DNA from: Sceloporus undulatus
Lineage: Eukaryota; Chordata; Lepidosauria; Squamata; Phrynosomatidae
Direction: 5' to 3'
DNA: 64,000 nt
NCBI RefSeq assembly: GCF_019175285.1
Contig: NC_056525.1
Coordinates: 120,402,931-120,466,930 of the forward strand
The notes below the pieces were generated by a model. That model saw nothing but the letters and a program-made list of their open reading frames with translations, was not told the DNA's origin and searched no databases. Of the stretch, positions 32,301-44,300 are shown piece after piece; position 1 is the first letter of the stretch, and the number at the start of each line of letters is the position of its first letter. The translations under genes were made by a program, and so were the position numbers.

Positions 32301-35300
32301 AGGCAGTGCTTATGGTGGCTGTTACTGATAGGCCAGTTCAGGAGACATGTGCTGGGCAGGATCCTGAACCAACCGATTCCTGATGTTAGCGGTGCTTACT
32401 TTTTATTGGCCTGGTCTGGTTGTCTTAGCTAGTAGCCTTTTCCTAATGCATTGGCCAAGAAGGCAGAGAGACAGCTGGCTCAGGACACATAGGCCATGAG
32501 GTCTTGCATGTGGGATTTATCCCTTTGTTCATCTGATGCAGGCAGCAATAGCATTTCTACATTGTACCATTTGAATGTACAAAGAAAGCACCAATCAGAG
32601 TGGGTGAACAGCCAATGGCAAGATCATGGGAGCACAGAGCTCTTTGTGCACACCCTGTAGTTTACCTATTGTCCTGAGTTGTGGTGAAAGGCAATGTTTC
32701 ATAATTCAGGTACCTGAATTAGTTTGTATATGTGGAATAGTCAGGTGCCATTTGGTCCTTTGCCTCAAGCAGGAGAAAGTCTCGGTCAGACCTGGCCAGG
32801 ATAGCATTGGCATTCCCCAGTTTCAAAATGCTGTCTTTTCAACACACTTTCTAGGACACCAACTTTTCAGTTGCCAAGTTAGAAAACAATTGATGGTATT
32901 ACTTAGGAAAGGCTAATGCTAAAATATATGGCGTGTTGTTGTTTGTTTTAGGCATCTGACCCACTTCCCAGACCAAAGACACCAGAAACCCTCAGGTAAG
33001 ATCAATAAAATTAAGAAGATAGCAGCATATCATGGGATCTGATTCTCTCTCATGCCTATGCACAAGGAATAGTTAAAATAACAACCACTTACAGTTCTGT
33101 TTAAAAGCGCAGTGCTTGAAGCGTTAGAAAACTGTCTCCATCATAATGAAGATAAGGAACAATCAGTGTAGGAACATAATTTTCTCAAAGACAAAAGAAA
33201 AAGTGAGGACATTCCAAATATATAGGCCAGACATATGAAATAGATTTCTGAAGTGCAAAACAATGTCCCTGAGATTTCAGCACAAACAGGTCTGGTATGC
33301 TTTGTTTCCCCTCAACTGAAGATCAATTGTTTAATGCAAATATGGGCTTGGAACAATATATCTATTCTATTTTTGTCAAATGTGACCAGTGCTGAGTAAA
33401 AGGAAGCCTGTAACTGAGTATTTCACCAGATGCCCAGCTCCCTGCTTTGATTATCTGTGTGCTCATTGCAATTCCCTTGGGGACTTGGACTGTGCAGTGA
33501 AGAAGAATGATATTTCTCATTAATTATATATTTGTTATATGTATTTATTAACTTGGTGGTTGCTTTGCCATGCAGGATGTTGCAGGGACAACCTCACAGA
33601 GTCTTATATGAATTTGTACCAGAAACAGGAGATGAGCTTCATGTCCTTTCAGGAAACATTGTTTTTGTCTTGAAGAAGGAGAAAGACAACTGGGCCACTG
33701 TTGTATTCAATGGAAAGGTATTGTAAGGCTAGTGAGGTTTTATATAAGGCAGCATTGGTTGTGACCATGTTGAATGGGGGGGGGGGGGGACAGTTACTGA
33801 AAAGGTTATTTGCTTTGATTTATAAAACAAAAGCAAGTGTAAGTCATCTCCTGGGATCCACAGGATTTTTCTTGATCCACAGGAGAACAAGTGTGAGAAC
33901 CACTGATCCAAGGTAAGGCTGCTGTCTCATTGACATGCTGGTGTCCTGTCTTGAGCCAAATGGCTCAAGGCTTCAGGAGATACTATATGCCACATGCTAC
34001 CTGACTTAAAAAACTGATACCTTACCTATTTATTTATCATGTTTTTTAAAAAAATTGTTTTTATTGAATTTTTAAAGCTTTTCAAGGTAGCAGTACATAA
34101 CACCAGCATAATGCAATGTAAAAACAAAATGAAGCTAAAGGATGCAGAACTGGTCGACAATTATTGTGCAGCAGGATCCAGTAAATAAGTTGTTTCAGGA
34201 ATGGACGAGGGCATCATGTCAGACTGTAACATGTCTGTAAGGTGGCTCCTTTTATTTATCATGTTTTTACAGCAACTTTCATTCTACCCTATTTTATCTC
34301 ATAATGAATAACATTTAGGTACTATAACCAGATCTCACTTATACAAATAGTACCTAGCATTATGGGCAAGAGCCCAGTGGAGTAATTAATTAAAAGAAAA
34401 TATGCACATATTTAGTTGAATGTTAAGATGAAGTGGGTTATCTGCCTCTTCACCCAAAATGCTCCTGGACATGGCAAAAGAGACATCCTTTCAGGCAAAA
34501 AGAGACATACTAGGAAGACCTAAGTTGTATCCACACTGCAGAATTAAAGTCATGTTAAGATAAATATGAATATATAATAATATATATAAATGTATCTATA
34601 TCTATATAATATCTATAAAGTTAATGGACTTTGGCACTTTGAACATCCTGCCATTCAGAATTTGGAAATTGGTTACGAGCAAGAAGTAGAATGAAAGTGC
34701 CTTTCCTTTGCAAGCTCTTGGGATTTTCCCTCCATTACTGTTCAGATAACACTCTAATGTCCATTCTCTCCTAACCTTTTCTCGTTTTTGCTTTTTGTAC
34801 AGAAAGGGATAGTACCCTGCAACTATTTAGAACCAATGGAAATGCTGAACCAGAGCTCTACCTGGGTAAGACAACATTGCATTCTAATTGAGAACTAGAT
34901 ATAAGGCTGCCTGCTAAAAGTGGGACCCACTCCTTCATAACCTCTAGAACGTCTTACCCATAGGCTAACATCACTCCCAGCTTGCGAGCAATAGCCAAAG
35001 ATGTAGGAAAGAGAAATAGTGTTGCAATATCAGGAAACAGACAAAACATCCTCCGTCTTATTGAGATAACTTTATGCACACCTTTCATTTCCAATAGCAC
35101 CTGTAAATGTATTGTCCTCTCTAGTCCCAGTCTCACTCTTGCTTACCATTTATTTGACATCATCACAGGTTGTTTTGGCCTCCACACATCATTTGTTTTT
35201 AGACAAGTGTGGTGGTTGTCATACTCATTTGTTGAACAGAGAGTTAAGAAGGCTAGAAGATAGTCACTCTCTAAAATCAGGCAATGATCCTCCCCTCTGT

Positions 35301-38300
35301 GGCTGGCTGAAATCTGAACTCAGGCCCTGCAGAACAGTTCAAATTATCATTTATTCACATGGCAATTTAAAAAAAATGAATGCAAGAGTTATGAGTGCAG
35401 GTTGTATAAATGGGCTATCCATGCAGTTTCTTCTTCCCAGGGCTCAGTATGCAAGGTCCAATACAAAGTAATGGTTAGGTCTCCAAAATAATTGATCAAG
35501 TGGTTGTTGGAGAAGATTAGACAAAGTTTCATGTTACGTAGAGAAACGTCTACCCCCAAGTAGAATGCTTTTCGTCTCTGAAGGATTATAGAGCAACTTC
35601 AAACCTCGTCTACCCATTCACTTCCAAGAAAAAGGGGCCACTTTCTTGCATACAATACAACTAGGACCATTACTACACAGGGATATATCACACAATTTCC
35701 ATTTTTGCACAGAAGGAAGATGTTGCTGATTTGGACATCCCAGCTCCACCCAGCGTTGCCGCTCCAGAACGTCCTACCAGGCTTCCTCCAGGTAACAAAG
35801 AGGAAATCTACTGACTGAATCTTTTCCAAGATCTGGTGCTGATATGACAATGACGTCCTTCAAATCATGGCAGAGAGGATGGTTTTAGAGACAGGAATAT
35901 TAGTGATGGTGGTAAGAGGGAGTGTGGTTTGTGAAAGCTCGGTTCCAACTTTCAAACTAAATGTTGTGGTGAGCTAACTTACAATTGGCCCTGGAGGGAT
36001 TTGTATTCCAACAACAGCTCGAAAGCCCACAGGTTTCCTTTGTAAATCCAAATCCTATATGTTTTCACTCAGATGTTAGTCTCACTCAGTATATGAGGTT
36101 GCTTCTTTAATCATATTGCAAAGTTACTGAAAGAGACTGTGCCTTGAGCGTACACAAATCTGCATAAAGGTAAGACCATTAAATTATGTGGAATTTACCC
36201 TGAGTACACTTACTTGAAACATACACTATCTAGATCAGTGGTTCCCAACCTGTGGGTCGGGACCCCTTTGGGGGTCAGATGACCCTTTCATGGGGGTCGC
36301 CTAAGACCATTGGAAAACACCTATTTAATTACAGTTATGAAGTAGCAATGAAAATAATTTTATGGGTTTGGGTTACCACAACATGAGGAACTGTATTAAG
36401 GGGTCGCAGCATTAGGAAGGTTGGGAACCACTGATCTAGATTCTTATTATTAACAGAAAATCCTTTAATATACAGTTTGAGGTAGTAAAATGAAGGTACA
36501 ATTTTAATCTGTATGTGGATTTCCTGCTTCCCTAGATCATTCTATAAGACTCTTTGCTACATGAACTAACATAGTCACTATTCTGGATTTCCCCCCTGTT
36601 ATGTTCTAGCCTTCTCTCATTTTCAGCTTGCCAGGAATATAGTGTATGTTTAATGTGAGGGAATGTTTTCAAAAGCGATTTCCCACACCTGCTGTCAGAA
36701 GTAGTACAATCTATTCAATACTCACAAATTTCTTCTTCTCATTTTGGTGCATGTGGAGGTATGATTGTAACTGCAGCCTCTATGCCTAGTTTAATTCTCT
36801 TTTGTTCAGAAAAACAAAACAAAACCAAGCGCTGTTCTTCTTTTTCTTGCAGGTCAGAGCAGAACACCAGAGGTAAATTATTTTATTTGTTTGTATATTT
36901 TGCTTGCTGTTCTCCCAGAGGAGGACCCAAGGTGGCTTCCAGAAATAATAAATTAAACATGTTTACGATAAAATTAATAAACAGTTAAAAGTGCTTCATG
37001 TAACACACTAAAATAGTTTCAAAAACAATCAAGTTTTAAAAGATAAATGAAATATCCCCAATAAAAAGCCCCCCCCCTTATACATTAAAAGCCTGCTTGA
37101 GCAAAAGCATCTTTCCCTGCCAGTGAAAGGCAAGCAGTAAGAAAGCCATTTTAGCTTCCCATGAAAAGGCATTCCAGAGGGTGGGAGCAGCCACCAAGAA
37201 GGTGTTCTCTCACGTCCGCACCAGGCGAGCCTGCGATGGTGGTGAGACTGAGAGAAAGCCATGTTAGGTTTTTATGTTTTGAGTTCTAAATCAGTGTTCA
37301 CCTGATTTAAATTTATGCCTTTTCTGCAAAAACACATAGTGTGCACATAGATGCACCAATGATATATAAGAAGGGAAAAACATTTTGCCTCTGACTGCTG
37401 TACTGGCAGCCCATCACACACTTTCTCCCTGTCTTTTTTTGTTGTGGGCCCTGCCTTTTTCCTCAATATAGAGAAATGAAGACATGTGGTAGAATAAAAG
37501 TTGTTGAAACTAATTTTCCAGATACAGTTCAATTAGGTCCAATTTTAGAATGGCAGGCTGCAGCAGCTACATGATGGAGTGGGAGCAATTTGATCATTGT
37601 ACAAGATCTGTAAAGGATTGCAATGACAGAAGAAGAAGATGATGACGAAGGTCCAAAACACACTGCAGAAATAATCCAGTTTGAGTTTGTTTTAAGTGCC
37701 CTGTCTGAATACTAGGGAATTCTGTGAACTGTAGTTTTGTGAGACATTGAGCCTTCTCTGTCGGGATGCTATGGTGCCACGATAAACTATAATTCCCAGG
37801 ATTTCCTAGCACTGAGCCAGGACAATTAAAGCTGTCTCAAACAAGATTATTTCTGCAGTGTGTTTTGGACCTTTCTCAGCTATAAGTTGGATTTTTACCT
37901 GCACAAGTCATTAACAGGATGGCCAGCCAGTTTGCAAGAAGGCTAGGACACTGTTACCTGGACTACACAATTCCATTGTCCATATCAGTGATCTCTCATC
38001 TGCACAGATGTCCAGGCCATTTCCAGCCCAATTCAGATGGCTGGATTTAATATTTGAAGCCCTTGAGGACTTGAGGTTAGGTTACTTTAAGGTTCTGAAG
38101 GCACTTCTCCAGGTGCCCCTATAAAGTGAGATGCAGCAGGAGACTACTGAGAAATGGGGCCTTTTTTGTGGTAACATCCTGACTGTGGAATGGTCTACCA
38201 AGTGCAGAAGATTAGCTCAGGAAGAAAGGCAGAGCTTTAAAATGATCCAGTGCTCTTTGAATATACACACTAAGATTAGGGATTTGCTTTCCCGACTGGA

Positions 38301-41300
38301 ACTTACATACAAGCCCCCTTCTTTTGGAAAGTTATTTTAGTAGCTTAAATTAGGATGGGCAAAGACTTTGGTGAGATCCTAAATCAGCTACATAGTTAAG
38401 TATACTTCACTTAGCTGCTACCTGGTAAAGCAGGATTGGTTGACTTTTACAGTCATGGCAATAGTGCCATGATTATGAATATGTAGGGATCAGCAATATG
38501 AATTGGTTACAAATACGAAACCCTAGGTTACATATCCATAACTGCATTAGTCAACTCCAGCCTCTGTTCCCACTACAGTACTGTTAAATATTTGGGAGCT
38601 GGAAAGTGTTGCTGATATGCAGCACATCATTCAGAAATGTAGCAGTAGATCCAAATCTGTCTGATCCCATTTTAAAAACCTATGCAGTATTGCTTGAGCT
38701 CCTATACTTGTTTTATGCACTTTTATAGTGCATGCCATTCTTATGGTGCATGCCATTTGTATGGCCTATGGTTGTAGAATTACTGTAAGCCATACACACA
38801 TTTCTATAATTGGGTGGCATATAATTGTTTCAAGTAAAATAAAATGTGCCTCTGGGAATGTACAGAACATACTTTAGATTTACAAATAAAGCTTCTATCG
38901 AGAACAGGTAGCAGCGATCCCCCCATTGGTTCAGGGAAACTTTTTGATTTAGGAATTGAGCACTCCATTTTCCTTATCCACAAGATGAGGATACAGTATA
39001 CATTTAAAATGTACCTTGCCAGCCTGTGGCACTGCCAAATATTTTCACCCACTGTAATAAAAAAGGGAAGAGTATTTGTGTCACCACTTCTCTGTGCGTT
39101 TCCCTGCAGATGGGACATGGCACAAGGAAATGCATTCTTGTTTTCTCCCATTGAAAAAGTAATCCTGAAGACAGATAATTCTATTGTTCTTCTGTGCTTT
39201 AAAATTTTTTCTCTATTCCATTTTTTTCTCCTTCTGCAGCTTGATAACTTAGAAACGCCAGCTCCGTACATTATCAAGGTGCACTATAAGTACACTGTAG
39301 CCCTGCAAGTGAGCCCTGAGTTATCTTACAGCAGTCTTTTAGATAAAGTATGCAAGAAGTTGGAGCTTTCTCCCCAGCACACAACTTTAAGGTAAGGAAT
39401 GCTACCAAGCACCTGCTTTTTCTTTGCTGAGCCAGCAGGGTTGCTTTGGGCCTCACGTATTTGCCTGTGTTTTTCAGCTTCCAGCCTACAGATGATACGG
39501 AGCTGGTCTCTTTGAACGAGGACAAGATGAAGACCCTGTGGAATCATGCAAAGACCCATTGCTTGACATTGTGGTGCAGCTTCCAGGAGGTGGGTAAAGC
39601 CAGATCAGAAGGCAGCACACCTTGCCAGGAAGGGACAGAGGTTAGAAAGTTAGGGCCTGAACAGACAGGTCAAAATAAAGCTGCTTCAGGTCACTTTGGA
39701 GGTATGCTGTTTAAATGATTCATGCATCCTAAGAGACCAGAAGTTGTGCCAAAGCCATGCTCCACACCTAAGGATTGGAGCACAGCCTTGGCACAGCTTC
39801 TGGCCTCTAAGGATGCATGTGTCATTTAAACAGCATACCTCCAAAGTGACCCATAGCAGCTTTATTTTGGCCTGTCTGTTTGGGCCCTTTCTTACAAAAC
39901 AACAATGAATCCCAATTCCTTGTGACAAGTGTTAGAAAAGTGATTTCTTGGTGCTACTCATTGCAGTGTTTAACAAGTAACTTGTTGAATTGCTTGTCAT
40001 GTTTTTCACGACTTGGTCCTGTTCTTAAATTCTTAAATAGAGAAACAAAACTCTTGGGGTGGGGGGCCCTACGATTGGTAAAAGAATGGCATAAAACTTG
40101 AAACGTCTCTGAAAATGCCCCTAAAATGTTATCACCAAAGAGTGACAAGAAACAGTTACCTTTTACACCAAAATAAAAAATAATGTCCCCACTAATTGTT
40201 ACTTTTGAAATCTGACTTAATTATATCTTTGTTTACTAAAGAAAGTAATTTGTTTCCTGTGTCTATGGAGCTTTTCACATTGAATTTTATACCAACTGCA
40301 CCCTAACGGATGCAGTTGGGATGCAGGATGCGGGCAGAAATTATCACACTTAATTCACATTTAATTTCACTGGCTGAGTACAGCCCGGCTACAACCCGGG
40401 TCCCAGGGCCACTTTTCAAAGTTGCTCCTAGCTTTGAAAAGTGGCTTGCTAAGCACACTTGGGACAAGGATGCAGCCGGGCTGGAGTCAGCTGGCGAAAT
40501 TAAATGCGAATTGAATGCGATAATTCCTGCCTACATCCCACATCCCAGCTGCATCTGTTAGGGTGCAGTCGGATTAAAAGTCTGTGCGATAAACTCCAAA
40601 GTTAATTGTAGCTTATTGTTTCTGATCTGTATGAACTACTGCACATAACCCAGCTACCCCATTCTAAGCCCTTTCAATGAAAGTTCACTGTCATGTTTCA
40701 AACCAAAAAACAAAACTATACCCATGCCTATTAGCCCTTTATTTTAATTTACTGGAAAATGGCCAGAAAATATTCTACCTGTTTGCTCCGTAAGGCTCCC
40801 TTTATTGTTCTCGCCACTGGCTCCTTGTTTTGGCCAATGAGTATAAAATCAATGAGAGGACTTTAAAAAAAGGACTTTTAAAAAAGAAAATTATAGCAAT
40901 GATTAAAGTGATTCAGTAACTTGAAATAAGTAGTTATGGCCTGAATAGACAGGCCAAAATAAAGTTGTTTCAGGTCACTTTGGAGGTATGCTGTTTAAAT
41001 GACACATGCATCTTAAGAGGCCAGAAGCTGTGCCAAAGCTGTGCTCCAGTCCTTAGGAGCTTTATTTTGGCCTGTCTGTTCGGGCCCTTAGTTATTATTT
41101 TGTGTTGACTTATGTAGTTAACCAACTTTCACAAAGGGTCACCACCGTCACCACCAACATCCACATGATTAGTTTTGCTTTAAATGAAATTTCTGCCCTT
41201 GCCTAGTGATAGAGATTTGAAACTATGTACTGTCAGATAGTTACAGACTGCCAAAATAAAGCTGCTTCAGGTCTCTTTGGAGGTATGCTATTTAAATGAT

Positions 41301-44300
41301 GCATGGGTCCTAAGAGTCCGGAGGTCGTGCCAAAGCCACACTCCATTCCTAAGCACTGGAGCTTTGGTGCAGCTTCCGGATTCTTAGGATGCATGCATCA
41401 TTTAAACAGCATACCTCCAAAGAGACCCGAAGCAGCTTTATTTTGGCAGTCTGTAACAGGCATAGCCTCCATTTGTTCTCTGTACAGTAGGGTGCTGGGC
41501 TGGATTTCAGGATAAATCAAAGGATACTTGCTTCAGTAACTAGCTGTGTTTGAGCCCAGCTTCTTCATAGGATTTTTGCAAGGATAACATGGGATAACAG
41601 GGGGGGAAAAACATTTGCCTTAGCCTCTTCTCCTGTTGCTACTACTATGCTCAAATAAACATGGAACTTTCTAAAAGTAAAAATTAAAATACGCAACTGA
41701 TAAAAAAGCATGTAAATGTGTTATGTACATGAAGAAGTATGGACACATGAATTCCTCTGTCTTTGATTTGGCAGGGACAGTCCTGTCCCTCCACCTTTTG
41801 AGCTGCTTTAAAAGTATGTTTTCCTCCTCCTCTCACCTTCCCACTTTGTTCTCAGCTTACTGCAAACTGAGTTCAAAGTGCAAAAGGAGTTTGCACTCAG
41901 TTAACTCAGAAGGGGGAGAAGAGTAAGCTCAGGCAAAAGCAAACAGCTGCAGCCTCACCTAGCTTGTCTGTTCTTCCTCATTAATAATTTTGCCATCTTG
42001 AACACACTTTGATCTTGCTTGGCCACATGTGCCCGTTTTCATCTGTGAAATGTTGGAGGGTATGATGCACACATAGATCCAAAGGGTTGAGCTGTCACTG
42101 TCACTGGAATGCTACACTTCTTCTTTTTAGACCAGCGATCATTGATTTTGGAAGTCTCCCTAACTTCTGATCAATTGCCATATGATACAGCAAGAGGTCC
42201 AACCTAGTCAGTGAATGAATGGAATTAGACAAACACACATTCCGTCTTCTAGAACCCAAAAGTGAATCTAAAGTTGTATACATGGCACAGCCAAAGACTA
42301 TTTACTTATTTGTATTTATTTATTTAGAGGATTCATATCCCACTTCTCTCTCAAAATGGGGTTGAAGGCGGCTTGAAAGACTAGAAGTTGGAAAGTATTG
42401 GCACACCAATACTTAGACCTCTGTTTTTTAAAATCCTCATATCATCTTAGCATGCTCAGCACAACAATTTTTGCATACAGCTGTGTTTTTCTTGATCGTA
42501 TCATGAAGTGAGATATATGAAAGTATGGAGCAGTAGAGCACACCTGCATTGATAATATCCTATTTACAAGGAGTCCTCTCCACATCTAAACTCTGATCTA
42601 TGTTGTCAAACCTTATTTGCAGCCTTAGAACTGGCCTATATAATATTTTTGAATTGCTCAGTGAAAAGCAAAGACTGAATTTTATTTAGACCAATAAGTC
42701 CCAAATGGCATGCCAAGGGAATAAAACGCTTTTGAAAGGTGCCCTAGGGTGCCACCCTAAGATGTGCCTGCCACGTTCTTGCATAACAGCTCTACTCTTG
42801 TTTCCTTCTAGTCCACCTACACTGAGAACTGGTAATTCCAAGGTCTGTGATCAAATTTTTTAATGGCCCCCAATACGGAAATGCAGAATTATCTGCGGGC
42901 TTGAATGGAGAGAGTCATGCAGAGCATCTCTGATAGGCAACACTTCTCTTTTATTCATTATTAACCACTTTTATCATTTAAAGATTGATTTTCCATTTTA
43001 ATTCTGGAACGGAGTATGCCTCAGCCAGCGGACATCTCCCCTCCTCTCTCCTCCTCTACAGAAGTTAAAAAGAGCCTGCTAACCAGCATCAGCCACAAAG
43101 CCGATGCCCCAGGAAAGGTGATAAATATAGAGTTGGAAGGAGGCTGCCTCTCTTAAAGCCCAGGCCTCATTCTGATCAGGATTTCTGAGTTTCCGGTTGG
43201 GTTATCTGAAAACTTTGTCTTAAAATATTTTTTTAAACAGCAACATTAAGTCAGACAGAGGTAACAGGAGCACTGTTTCTTTATTTTGTACCACTTGTTA
43301 AATAAATGGTAAAATGTTTGAACTGCTTGTTTTTTACAGCAGGGGGGCGAAGATGTTCCAAGTGCAGAAGATGGCAAGGAGACAGAAAAAGAGATGGATG
43401 CAAATCAAGTTGTAGCACGATACAGTTATGAAGCCAGCCAGCCAGAGGACCTGGAGTTTCAAAAGGGAGAGACAATACTTGTGCTGGCAAAAGGTAAATC
43501 AACCCTAAACCATGGGGACTTCACTGAGCATCCTTGAGGAGCTATTATGAATTCCTCCCCTCTCTATAGTTTCTCCAGCTTAAGGGACCTGTCAAGCTGC
43601 CATTTTTACTCAGAATATTCCTTACTAAACAGTTAAATGAACTAAACAGCTCTTCCTACTTAAAGTGGAAATATCCAAATTAACTTCAGTGGTACAATTG
43701 CCTGTAGTTTTAGGGTACTTCCATAAGCATAGGATGTACTTCATGACCATGAACTGCGATCAAAGTTTTTAAGATTAAGCGACGTGTCCAAACAGCAAAG
43801 GATAATAGCAGACACTTATTTCTCTCCAATAGGTTGTCATTCTGTCCAAACCACACTGCTGTTCCCAAAGCTCCAGACCATTAATGTCTTGCAAAATAAC
43901 AGGCACCTTAAAAAACAACACCCGCAACAACCTCCTGCAGCTTCTGTTGCCTTTTGCTCCTGGGTTCCTCTTTATCTTCCTCATACCCAGAGAAACAGAG
44001 TTGCCTGTTTATGAATTGGAATTCTTTGTCTTCAGTCGGAGATGTGAAAGGGAATGTTTTGGTTGACACCTCTCAGAACTAATGGGCAACTCTGGCCGGG
44101 GGATTCTGGGAGTTTTTCTTCAGAAAAGTAACTTTTCCAAGCTTGGCCTTTCAAAGGGACAGACAGGTATTTGGGGTGGAATCCAGCTGGATGTCTTGTA
44201 GACATCTGTGTTTTCAGCTTTTGCACAACTCTGATCCGTATTTCCAATTTTTTCACCCTAGCAGTTTCCTTCATTTATCAACTCAACTGCGTTTTGTAGC

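Noticed and set aside
38804-39395. 157-codon minus and 183-codon plus open frames around NCF2 exon 12
   Set aside because: The plus frame is exon 12 extended by chance into the intron; the minus frame is its shadow and has no domain.
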